A stretch of DNA of 64,000 nt from Ciona savignyi (Eukaryota > Chordata > Ascidiacea > Phlebobranchia > Cionidae), in NCBI GenBank assembly GCA_000149265.1, contig CH003434.1:102329-166328 (forward strand), given 5' to 3'. Below, one piece after another: positions 34,900-45,200 of this stretch. Position 1 is the stretch's first letter, and each line of letters begins with the position of its first letter. The notes beneath the pieces are model-generated. The model did no database searches, was not told the DNA's origin, and saw only the letters and a list, made by a program, of their open reading frames with translations. The translations under genes and the position numbers were made by a program.

Positions 34900-36563
34900 A
34901 GCGGATTTATCATTTTTTGGAGGCCGTCCTCTTTTTTCGGTTTAGCGACTGTGACAAGTTGTGTACGATCAACGACGGCAGGCTTAAGGCGGTCAATGGA
35001 TACATTTTGAGGTTTTCCGGAAATATCTACTGTAAAGTATTTTTCACTGCACTTTAACACTTTGAACGGGCCATCATATAGAGGGTTTAAAGGAGGACGA
35101 TATGCGTCTTTGCGAACAAAAACAAATTCACAGTTATAAAATAATTGACACAGGATAAACGCGATGTCGTGACATTGCTACTGGCAATACATTTTTAACT
35201 GAATTGCGTAATGAACGTAGAAATTCTAATGGTTCAGCGGCATTGCGTATTGCACTGAGAAAATCGCCAGGTAGCGTACTTGTGGTTCCATACAACAATT
35301 CTGCACTTGTCGTTTTGAGATCATCCTTTGGCATGGTTCGGATTCCTAACAGAACCCACGACAGCTCGTCTATCCAATTAGGGGTGTTCATCCGGGCCAT
35401 TAGTGTGCTTTGAAGGTGTCTATGGAACCGTTTAACCAAACCGTTCGCTTGAGCGTGAAATGCTGTGGTCAGTTTTGTTTGACACCCATTAACTGGGTAA
35501 CTGTTGTCCAAAGTTGCGACGTGAATTGTGCTCCTCTATCTGAGGAGATCTCGGTTGGTACACCATATCGAGCGACCCAGTGAAATATAAGTGCTCGCGC
35601 ACAAGTCTCTGTGGTTGCATCTGGGATGGGGATTGCTTCCGGCCACCTGCTAAATCGATCAACAATGGTAAACAGATATATGTTGCCGCGAGATGGCGCA
35701 AGCGGTCCGACAATGTCAATGTTAATATGTTGAAATCGGGTTATTGGTAGGGGATAGTGTTGCAGCGGAGCACGAGTATGTCGATATGTTTTTGCTTTTT
35801 GACAGGCCAAGCACTGTTTGGCCCACGTACGAACTTGCTTGTTCAGTCCGTGCCAGGCGAACTTTGACGACACAAGCTTTTGTGTAGTACGAATTGATGG
35901 TGTGTGCATCAAGTCAAAAACTTTTCTTTGCCATGTTTTTGGAATAATTGGTCGCGGGGTCCCAGTGGAGGTGTCACACAAAATAGTTTTACCGGACGGC
36001 GCAAATGCAACGTCTTCAAGTTTTAGTTGTGAAACAGCTGTGCGATAAGCTTGTACCTCGGGATCTTGTTGAGCAGCGGCAAGAGCGTTGTAATCCATAC
36101 CGAGCATATCTTGATTAACTGCCCCGACATACGAACGGGATAGTGCATCAGCGACGATGTTGTACTTGCCTTCAATGTGCTGTACGTCCGTGGTATATTC
36201 AGAGATGGCAGTTAAGTGCCGCTGCTGCCTAGCTGACCAAGGATCTGAAACTTTCCGGAATGCAAAAGTTAAAGGTTTGTGGTCTGTGTATGCAGTGAAA
36301 ACTCTGCCTTCTAGAAAATACCGAAAATGTCGAACTGCCAAATACAATGCCAACATTTCGCGATCGAACGTGCTATATTTTATTTCCGCTGGTCTTAAAT
36401 GTCGACTGAAAAATGCAAGTGGCCGCCACGTACCTTGAATGTGTTGCTCCAATACTGCGCCAACGGCTTTGTCTGAAGCGTCGATTGTTAAAGAAGTAGG
36501 TGCTTGCTGGTGCGGTTGGCTCAATACAGTTGCGCGTTCCAGGGCAAGTTTTGCTTTTTTCAA
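34900..36563 (-). pseudogene. RNase H and integrase of the CsRn1-clade element
   Basis: RNase H starts near 36500 (LTIDASDKAVGAVL, FDREMLALYLAV, YTDHKPL). The integrase zinc region (ending CLACQKAK) and core follow: HINIDIVGPLAPS and ISSDRGAQFTS supply the two catalytic aspartates. After a frame change near 35490 the core ends with QANGLVKRFHR. CsRn1 relatives have Glu in place of this Lys, so the DDE glutamate is lost. The C-terminal tail (FVRKDAYRPPLNPLYDGPFK, VSIDRLKPA) runs down to about 34900. Confidence 0.88.
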
Positions 36564-37603
36564 AAGCGACGTGCAATTCTTCCGACCATTCCAATTTGGG
36601 ACGTTTCGAAGCCAACACTTTATAAATCGGTGACATAATTCGAGCCGCCGATGGAAGGAATCTGTGGTAAAAGTTGATCATTCCAGCGAACTCCTGAAGG
36701 CCTTTGACGTTGGCTGGCGGTGGAAAACGTCGGATAGCTGACACTTTAGCTGACAAGGGTTGCACACCACTTGGATTCACTTTATGGCCTAGAAAATCGA
36801 TCTCATTTTTTCCAAAAATGCATTTCTCCAGATTTATTACCAGCTCGTTGTCCGCAAGTCGCTGAAAGAGCTGCATGAGATGCAACAATGTTGCTTTTGT
36901 GAGTTGCTTGCAACTAGAATATCGTCTAAATACACGAAGGCAAAGTCTAGTGATTGACAGACTGTGTCCATTAACCGTTGAAAAGTCTGAGCCGCACTTT
37001 TCAACCCAAATGGCATTCGCAGGTATTCAAATAACCCAAACGGGGTTATAACAGCTGTCTTTGCAATGTCCTCTTGTACAACCGGGACTTGGTGATAGCC
37101 TCGCACCAAATCTATTTTTGAAAAAACGACTGATCCAGCAAGGCGGGATGAAAAGTCCTGAATGTGCGGTATGCTATTAGCGGTCGGCTTGCGTAGCTGC
37201 GTTTAAACGTCGATATTCACCGCATGGTCTCCACTCACCTGAAGCTTTTGGGACCATGTGAAGAGGCGATGACCATGGGACTCGACGATCTTTTTACAAT
37301 TCCCAGTTTTAACATTTTTGCAAACTCTGCTTTAGCTATTTCGAGCTTCTCCGGTGACAAGCGGCGGGATTTTGCATGTACGGGAGGCCCAATGGTCGTA
37401 ATATAATGTTCCACATAGTGCTTTGGAGTTGAAGTATCAAACTTCGGCGTTGTTATGATTGGGAATTTTGCTAGTAGTTGTGCGTAAATGTTGCTGCTTG
37501 CGTTGATTGCGTTTAGCTGCAGCGCTTTTTGGTTGGAATTGCGGATTGGAATGCTGGAGAATGATTGCGTGTGTAACAGGGAATTGAGCTTTAAATCCAC
37601 CAT
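36373..37603 (-). pseudogene. Reverse transcriptase of the CsRn1-clade element
   Basis: Three frames carry it. 37603-37235 gives the entry segment ([36 protein letters not shown]). 37109-36837 gives the fingers and palm with VRGYHQVPV, TPFGLFEYLRMPFGL and the catalytic YLDDILVAS. 36888-36373 gives the palm end and connection (LEKCIFGKNEIDFLGHKV, LQEFAGMINFYHRF). Interruptions lie near 37110-37235 and 36870. Confidence 0.88.
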
Positions 37604-37606
37604 AAG

Positions 37607-37951
37607 TCAATGAGCGCGCAAAAAATCAGCTCCTAAAAGAGGCTTTGACACGTCTGCCAAGGTAAACTTCCATTGAAATTGTCCAGGTGCCAAATCCAGC
37701 TTGATTGTTGTTGTGCCATAGGTCTTGATGCTGCTTCCGTTCGCTGCAATCAGCGTTTGTCCACACGCTTGCTGTCGGCGTTGCATTGTTGAAACCGGGT
37801 AAACACTGATTTCAGCTCCAGTGTCAACCAGAAATCTCTGGTTTGATCGCCGATCACGTATATAGAATAGATTTTGTTGCTTGCAGGCCGCCGAGGCTGT
37901 TAGAAGCGGCCGGCGGAGGCGTTTCCCTGATAAGTACACGGTTGTTGGCAA
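37607..37951 (-). pseudogene. Aspartic protease of the CsRn1-clade element
   Basis: The active-site motif is FLVDTGAEISVYP, with a C-terminal LLGADFLRAH, both conventional for retroviral-type proteases. The domain is closely related to the fragment at 7575-7730. Its frame differs from that of Gag upstream; the overlap lies near 37854-37951. Confidence 0.88.
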
Positions 37952-38375
37952 TTCTTATTTCTTCAGGCATATTTTGAAGAAATAAATACCGAAAGAGGAA
38001 GCACGGAGTATGACCAAACATGAGTGATAGCATTTCGTCCCTTAACTCAGATGGTGAGCGATCACCGAGCTCGGTAATCTTCAAAAGTTTTACCGCTCTC
38101 TCGTACTCTAAATCACAAAACGTGCTGATCAATATTTGCTTAATTGTCTGGTACTTCTCTAGTTCTGGAGGCTCTTCAAGTAAATCTAATAGTCGGCTTG
38201 CTGTTTGCTGATCCAAGGATGAAACTACGTAGTAGTACTTGGTTTGATGGCTGGTAATTTTCCTCAAGGCAAACTGTGCATTTGACTGCTGAAACCACAC
38301 ACGTGGTTGAGCACTCCAAAACGTAGGCAGCTTCAGAGAGACAGTATTCTGCGGGACTGCGTCTTGATTTTCCAT
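37854..38375 (-). pseudogene. Gag of the CsRn1-clade element, zinc motif missing
   Basis: It starts MENQDAVPQNTVSLKLPTFW and runs through WFQQSNAQFALRKITSHQTK and LFLQNMPEEIRI, all typical of CsRn1 Gag. It lacks the usual ADK helix and the C-H-C-C zinc motif, passing instead into the protease region in the wrong frame. A deletion near 37930-37960 is the simplest explanation. Confidence 0.82.
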
Positions 38376-38418
38376 ACTTTGCTTTGCGTATTCTCCAAGA
38401 AATTACTTTTCTTGGAAT

Positions 38419-38430
38419 CGGGGTCACCAA
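38419..38430 (-). other. Primer binding site (tRNA-Trp-type)
   Basis: The coding strand reads TGGTGACCCCGA right after the 5' LTR, complementary to the animal tRNA-Trp 3' end (UCGGGGUCACCA). Confidence 0.75.
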
Positions 38431-38567
38431 TGTAGTGATGTTACTTATATTTGTGCCAACAGTAAAAGAACAACGAAATAATGGATTAAACACAACGTGG
38501 TTAAAACACAAGAAAAAGGCAAAGCCCGCTTCGGTTCATAGAACCGTGACGTAGCCAGATGGCTACA
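38431..38567 (-). repeat. 5' LTR of the CsRn1-clade element
   Basis: 137 bp; alignable to 34738-34883 with several indels. Confidence 0.92.
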
Positions 38568-39375
38568 ACATATTATAATAGATTAAACCTGAAGAAAAAG
38601 TTAACATATTATAATAGTTTAAACCTGAAGAAAAAGTTAACATATTATAATAGTTTAAACCTGAAGAAAAAGTTAACATATTATAATAGTTTAAACCTGA
38701 AGAAAAAGTTAACATATTATAATAGTGTTAACCTGGAGAAAAAGTAACCATATTATAATAGTTTAAACCTAGAGAAAAAAGTTAACATATTATAATAGTT
38801 TAAACCTGAAGAAAAAGTTAACATATTATAATAGTGTTAACCTGGAGAAAAAGTAACCGTATTATAATAGTTTAAACCTGGAGAAAAAAGTAACCATATT
38901 ATAATAGTTTAAACCTGAAGAAACAGTTAACATATTATAATAGTGTTAACCTGGAGAAAAAGTAACCATATTATAATAGTTTAAACCTGGAGAAAAAAGT
39001 AACATTATTATAATAGTTTAAACCTGGAGAAAAAGTTATCATATTATAATAGTTTAAACCTGTAGAAAAAGTTAACATATTATAATAGTCTAAACCTGGA
39101 GAAAAAGTTAACATATTATAATTGTTTAAACCTGGAGAAAAAGTTATCATATTATAATAGTTTAAACCTGAAGAAAAAGTTAACATATTATAATAGTTTA
39201 AACCTGGAGAAAAAAGTAACCATTTTATAATAGTTTAAACCCGGAGAAAAAAATAAAAAAGTAGTAATTATATCAATATAGTCTAAACCTGGAGAAAAAG
39301 TTAACATATTATAAGTGTTAAAACCTGGAGAAAAAGTAACCATATTATAATAGTTTAAACCTGGAAAGGGCTGTT
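38568..39375. repeat. 36-bp minisatellite, right part, about 22 copies
   Basis: The unit is 36 bp with core TTTAAACCTGAAGAAAAAGT and TATTATAATA. Early units are near-identical, later ones vary (GGAGAAAAAGTAACC). Because 36 is divisible by three, frames stay open, as in NSLNLKKKLTYY; this is a repeat artefact rather than a gene. Confidence 0.95.
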
Positions 39376-39381
39376 AACATA

Positions 39382-39495
39382 TGTAGCAGCGCTCTGCTTT
39401 TAGACGGGTTTTGAACCGGGTAAAACAAGGGGTAGCATAGGTGAAGTATTTTATTGGGTATTTACGCAAGGTACAGCAAGGGAGAGCGCTGTACA
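39382..39495. other. Possible small inverted-repeat element or solo LTR
   Basis: It begins TGTAGCAGCGCTCT and ends AGAGCGCTGTACA, a 13-bp imperfect inverted repeat with TG...CA ends. No target duplication is evident. Confidence 0.35.
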
Positions 39496-40099
39496 CAGGG
39501 CATAGCTTAAGTAGGTATATAGGTAACGATATGAGAGAGCAGCTAGTCTAAGGGAAGACTAACCAAAAAGCTCTCTCTGATATTATGAAATCTTATACGG
39601 TTTATATAAGACACATAACAGGAAACACATGTTTCTATACACGAGGCGTGGACGCTGTTAATCAGAAAACTCGCGGGAAATAATTCATCGACTGAAATGT
39701 CGAAAACAGGAAATTAATCGCGACTTCCCATGCACAAAATATGGACACATGGCATGGCGCGACCTAGTTGTTAAAATATATAATAATACAATTATAAACG
39801 ATTCCCACACATATTAGAATATTTTGGAACATGTGAAATGATATTTACATATAATAGGTTGGAACATGTAGAATTATATTTACATATAACTAGAGAGTGT
39901 CAACCACGTGTTTCACCAACACTATTTGTAAAACACATGTTGTATGCCATATATTCATGCTACAGGGTCCCTAACCACAATTTGTATTTTATACACCAAG
40001 TATGTAGTTTGTTTATGCAAGCATAAACGCATGGGTCCCATAGTTAACCAACCAAACTTATTTTCCATTTGTAGTTAAATAAAAAATAAACGTCTTAAA
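39496..40099. other. No gene seen
   Basis: AT-rich; a short repeat ATATTTACATATAA occurs twice near 39840-39890. GGCATGGCGCGACCTAGTTG near 39752 resembles the short dispersed repeat at 6027 and 24824. Confidence 0.5.
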
Positions 40100-41790
40100 T
40101 TTACAAATATTTAACCACAAATGCCTTAAATTAAAGCTTCTTTTCAAGCGCTGTAGTGAAATGAAGCTAAATTCCCAGAACAGCCCGATTTAGTTTTTTA
40201 TGGTTTCGGGAAATTCCCCTGGGTTTAGTGGATAAGTTTCTGTTTTTACATAAGTAGGTCGTGTTATGTAACAATTCTTAAAGTTTTAATCTGATTTGTC
40301 GACTCCTTGTTGGAGATGTCAGTGCAATATGGCATGCCTGTCACAATCATAATTCGGGAACATATCTTCGTTTTTAAGGAAATTACCCTATGTAAATGTT
40401 TTCTTTTTTTTAATTTGCACAGAGTGTCTAATGGTCCAAGATTTCACCAAATCTGATCAAAATTAGAGCAGCCGTTCAAGCGCTATGCCACAAAAAGCTG
40501 GTCTAACATTTCACCAAATCTGATCAAAATTAGACCAGCCGTTCAAGCGCTATGCCCCAAAAAGATAATTTATTAGAAAAAACGTTTTGGTTTTTAATGT
40601 CTCAGGGGAATTCCCCTGAATTCATTACTCAAAATTATAGTTTCTGCATATCTAGACCATGTTCTCTTACAAATGTCAAATTTTTATTGCGATTCCATTA
40701 CTCTTTCTGGTAGATATCGCGACGCCAGCATGCCATGCATGTTGCTAACATGATTTGAGAAAAAAATCTTATTTTTTAGGGTATTTCATTAGGTTATCTT
40801 TTTTTTTGTTTTAATTGTTAAATCAGTCACTAATGCACTTACATTTTACCAAATCTGATTAAAATTGGAGATTCTGTTCAAGCGCTATCCCGTAAAAAGC
40901 TATTTTTTTAGAAAAAATACCGTTTTGGTTTTTAAGGTCTCAGGGTAATTTCCCTAAATTTATCACCTACAATTTTGATTTCTGCATATCTATACGATGT
41001 TGTGTAACAAATTTTAAATTTTATTTGGGATTCCATTACTCCTTTTGGTAAATGTCGGGGTGAAATGGCATGCTTGTCACAATCCTGATTTGAGAACAAA
41101 ATCCTATTTTTGGGGGTATATTTTCCTAGGGATTTTTTTTATTTTCTTTAGGTGTTAAATAAGTGACTAATTACTTACATTCCACCAAATCTTATTAAAA
41201 TTGAAGCAGCTGTTTAAGCGCTATGCCCGAAAAAGCTAAAAAAATAGAAAAAAAAGACCGTTTAGGTTTTTAACGTATCAAGGGAATTCCCCTGGATTTA
41301 TTACCCAAAATTTTAGTTTGTGCATATCTAGACCATGTGGTCTAACAAATGACGAAGTTTCATTTGGATTCCATTATCCCTTCTGTTAGATGTCGGAGCC
41401 ACAATCCATGCCTGTCACAATCTTGATTTAGAAACATATCTTCATTTTTAGGGTATTTTCCTAGGTAAATGTTTTGTTTCTTCTAATTGGTAACGCAGTG
41501 GCTAACACACTACTATTTTACCAAATATGATCAAAATTGGAGCAGCCGTTCATGCGCTATGCCCAAAAAAGCATTTTTTTTCAGAAAAAACAACCGTTTT
41601 GGTTTTTCACTTCACCAGGGGAATTCCCCTAGGTATGTTACCCAAAATTTTGGTTTCTGCATATCTAGACCATGTGGTCTATGAAATGACTAAGTTTCAT
41701 TGCGAAAAAAAACGGACAAAAACAATATGTGTCCCATTTTTTCAAATGGGACCCATAATAATTAAATTAACATTTAAACAATATAAGCGT
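40100..41790. repeat. ~335-bp satellite, about five tandem monomers
   Basis: The anchor AAGCGCTATGCCC recurs at 40478, 40545, 40880, 41216 and 41551, with a related anchor at 40144. Spacings are 334, 67 (a local duplication), 335, 336 and 335. Each monomer has, in order, a GGGGAATTCCCC-like palindrome, CTGCATATCTAGACCATGTG, CACAATC-TGATT and CCAAATCTGATCAAAATT. Palindromes are at 40206, 40602-40619, 40940, 41279 and 41617-41630. Single relatives occur at 2960, 8010 and 19760. Confidence 0.92.
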
Positions 41791-41857
41791 TTATTGAAAA
41801 TATGGAACAATAATTAAATCAACTCACGCATTTAATAATATACTGATTCCATTGTGT

Positions 41858-41863
41858 TTTATT
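41858..41863 (-). promoter_or_regulatory. Polyadenylation signal of the NLR-like gene
   Basis: TTTATT on the plus strand (AATAAA on the minus strand) lies about 250 bases past the stop codon at 42115. It is the first good signal after the stop. Confidence 0.6.
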
Positions 41864-42114
41864 AATTTTTAATGTGAAATATATATCGCCAACATAAACG
41901 TAACATGGCAATGGTGGTAGAAGATGCAATTGGTTAAAACATCTGATTATCTATTCCATACGAACCAGCATTAGTTTGATTCAAACACATGGTCACCCAA
42001 ACATGTTGCTCCATTATATGCGTTGTAAACGATGGATGGGTTGTGCTACATAACTGTGTGTAGCTCCTGTGTGACATCAGTGCCTTATAGCCGTGTACAG
42101 AAGTATCAACAATG

Positions 42115-42252
42115 TTAGGATATTTTACATTTGTGTTTTTTTGTTTTTTTCTTTGGATCAGTAACCAACAGTTTTGGTTCAGTGATCGCAGACTTGTATT
42201 CTTCAAACCACACTTTGAGATCAACAAGTTCATGTCCTTCTAAAATGAAATT
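42115..42252 (-). CDS. NLR-like gene, last coding exon with polybasic CaaX-like tail
   Basis: The acceptor TTTTTCTTTCAG precedes AATTTCATTTTAGAAGGACA. The exon encodes NFILEGHELVDLKVWFEEYK, then SAITEPKLLVTDP, then KKKTKKHKCKIS and a TAA stop. Seven of the last twelve residues are lysine or histidine, immediately before Cys-Lys-Ile-Ser. That is a C-a-a-X arrangement with Ile at a2 and Ser at X, which suits farnesylation; a polybasic stretch before CaaX supports membrane binding in K-Ras4B. Lipidation is inferred. The A-runs in the DNA are prone to sequencing error, so the tail frame deserves confirmation. Confidence 0.78.
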   Translation of the reverse strand, partial: NFILEGHELVDLKVWFEEYKSAITEPKLLVTDPKKKTKKHKCKIS

Positions 42253-45200
42253 CTGAAAGAAAAAGTTGAACATGCGGTTAAGCAACAGCACAAGACTAAT
42301 ATTTTACTCGCAGAGAGTGTTATCACACAAGTAATCGTCAGATAACCTCGAACCCACAATTACAAATACTTTAGATTATTGTAGAACCCATTAATCCACT
42401 GGATTCATGCAAAGTCCGCTAAGTGCTTCGCCCACACAATCAACTAGAATCGAGTTTCGAACTCTCAACTCTTCGACTAAAGGGCGACACAATAACCCAA
42501 CAAGCAACTCTATCGAAAAATACTTTTATGCAGTTTCGGTGCTTGTTTTTCTCTTTTCACAATATTATCATTAATCGTCATAGTGACCATTTTTAATCAG
42601 AGGTATCTATGGTTTAAAAAACAATCATCAAACTTGTTTTTCGATTCACAAACATAACAGAATGGTGATTCTCTGTGCAATGGTCATTACAACAGGGTAT
42701 CCTGAAACTAAACTTAATATTGTGGTACAGACTTGTTGGTTATTGAAATAAGTGGGCCAGATGTATGTGATATTGTGTTTGTATCATGACAATAAAAGCT
42801 ATTTTTTTATCTTTTTCGTTTTAGAAAAATAAATTCCCAAATAGTATAGAGAAACTTAAATCATTTAAACTCAATTCTATTAAAACCCATCAATCACTCA
42901 CAACATCACATGAAACTGAGGCTTACCTGGGGAGAAGGGAGTTGTTGTATTGCTTCTTGCACCATACGTTGACCTTTTGGTGAAAATACGTTCCAGTACA
43001 AATCCAGTTCTGATATGTTGCCAACACATCCAGCCAGACATTTTGCTGCGTGGTCATCCAACCTGCCATTGCCTCTCACTGTAAGTTTGATCTGTGTAGA
43101 ACAGGAATGTTAAAACTCCACAATAAATATATATCCTGTGAATTATATGTTCAATAATAAACTATAAAACAAACCAATTTGAATATTCATTTGAAATATA
43201 ACAAGTTATAACAACTTAGCAGCTGGAATATTGGTGGCAATACATGATTTGATATCTTTGTACATTTTATTAATATAGTAGCCCGTGTTGGAACTGTATG
43301 GTGATTTGCTGGCGATAGTCGTTACAGCAGGGTATCCTGGAACTCAACCAAATCAGGAAGTCACTGTGAACATAGGCAATTAAGTCAGGTGATAGGATGA
43401 ACCTGGTTCCAACCATAACAGTTGGCTCCCATTTTGGTACTTCATTTGATCGTCATTAATTATTTGCGGGGGAAAAGTGAAATAAAATGTTTTAATTATT
43501 TCAACATTAATTTGTTTTGATGACAATAAAATTGACCTGAAGCCTTCAAATACATAATTTTGGTTTATTTTTTGTGTCTATAACAATAAAGTTATGTGAT
43601 GCCTTTTTTACCTCTTTTATCTATAAATATTTGCCGTATATTTGGTAAACAAATTAAAAAGATAATTTTAACGTGATCACCCAAACAGCTCAAATGAGCT
43701 TAAATCATTCAACTTGATCTATTTAAAACACATCAATCATACACAACATCACATGAAACTGAGGCTTACCTGGGGAGAAGGGAGTTGTTGTATTGCTTCT
43801 TGCAACATACGTTGACCTTCTGGTGAAAGTTTGTTCCAGTCCAAATCCAGTTCCGATATTTTGTCAACACACCCAGCCAGACATTGTACTGTGTGGTCAT
43901 TCAACCTCCCATTGTTTTCCATTGTAAGTTTGATCTGTGTAGAACAGGAAAATTAAAACTACACATGGAATATATCCTGTAGATTGAAATATATTTTTAA
44001 TAATCAACTAGATGATCTAATCCAAATCAGGGAGTCACTGTAAATACCATATTTAATTTAAGAACCATATAAATATTTAATTTAAGAACCATATAAATAT
44101 TTAATTAAAGAACCATATGAATATTTAATTTAAGAACCATATGAATATTTAATTTAAGAACCATATGAATATTTAATTTAAGAACCATATGAATATTTAA
44201 TTTAAGAACCATATGAATATTTAATTTAAGAACCATACGAATATTTAATTTAAGAACCATACGAATATTTAGTTTAAGAACCATATGAATATTTAAATTA
44301 AGAACCATATGAATATTTAAGAACCATAACTGGATACTCAGAAAAACTTAATCTTTGTGGTGAAATACATCATAATGGGGAAAACTAAAATAAACAAGTG
44401 AAATATAATCACGTTTGAAATCGATATACAATGGGGACGATAAATCTTAAAGGCATTTTAAATATGACTTTTTAATAAAATAATGGTAACTCGTAGTTTT
44501 ATACTTGATTAAGGTTTGGTAGAGCTGTCAATCAAATCACTGAGAAGTGTGCAGGGCATGAAATGGCACCGGTTGCCTTCAGTGATGGAAAAAGTGTCGT
44601 TGCCAATTCCAATATAAACACTCTGGTGATTTAATGTGTTTTATAACGAAAACACTTTTATAGAGTTCTCATGAACTGCTGTACAACAACACTGTAATAG
44701 CTGCGGTACAGTTGTGTAAATATGCACATCTATAATAAATCAGTGATTGATGTGGAGCTACTTGAAGTATGATTCCCAATATTTACCTTGTTCGGTCGAT
44801 CATTGATAGCTGTGCATAAATCCCGCATACAATCGTTCAGTTGTTTGCAATCCTCTAATCGAAGTTCATCAATATGTTGAATATGAGGAACCAGGTATTT
44901 AGCTACCTTTCCCAGCTCTGTTCCTTTCAACTCTAACTTCTTGATCTAGAATAAAAGGTTGTTTGCCAGCAATTTCTTATGAATCAACACTTTGTATGAT
45001 ATATAAGGAAATGGTAGGATATATAAGGAAAAATGCAGAAAAACGTGCACAAGTGCGTCTATTGTGCAAGACATCCATTAGGAATGGAAAAGTACTTTTC
45101 ATGTATTCCAATTTGTCTATATATTCGCAGAACCTTTAAAAATAAAAGGTTGTTGTTACAAATATAGTGTTGTTAAAATCTTCGAGCGCGACATCATTGC

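Larger units (their letters stand above)
34738..38567 (-). mobile_element. CsRn1-clade Ty3/gypsy retrotransposon, nearly full length but defective
   Basis: LTRs are 34738-34883 and 38431-38567, both TGTAGTGATG...GCTACA, flanked by ACAT (34734-34737, 38568-38571). The primer site TGGTGACCCCGA (complement of about 38419-38430) fits the 3' end of tRNA-Trp, as known for CsRn1 elements. A G-rich tract adjoins the 3' LTR at 34886-34895. Gag, protease, RT, RNase H and integrase are all recognisable on the minus strand but broken by frameshifts. The LTRs differ by several indels and substitutions, so the insertion is older than the gag-only gypsy at 683. Confidence 0.93.

Noticed and set aside
38559-39186. 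Long periodic ORFs (NSLNLKKKLTYY-type) in the 36-bp array
   Set aside because: They follow from a unit length divisible by three; the minus strand is equally open. No gene evidence.
44105-44308. ORF of VLKLNIHM repeats
   Set aside because: Product of the 24-bp minisatellite, not a gene.
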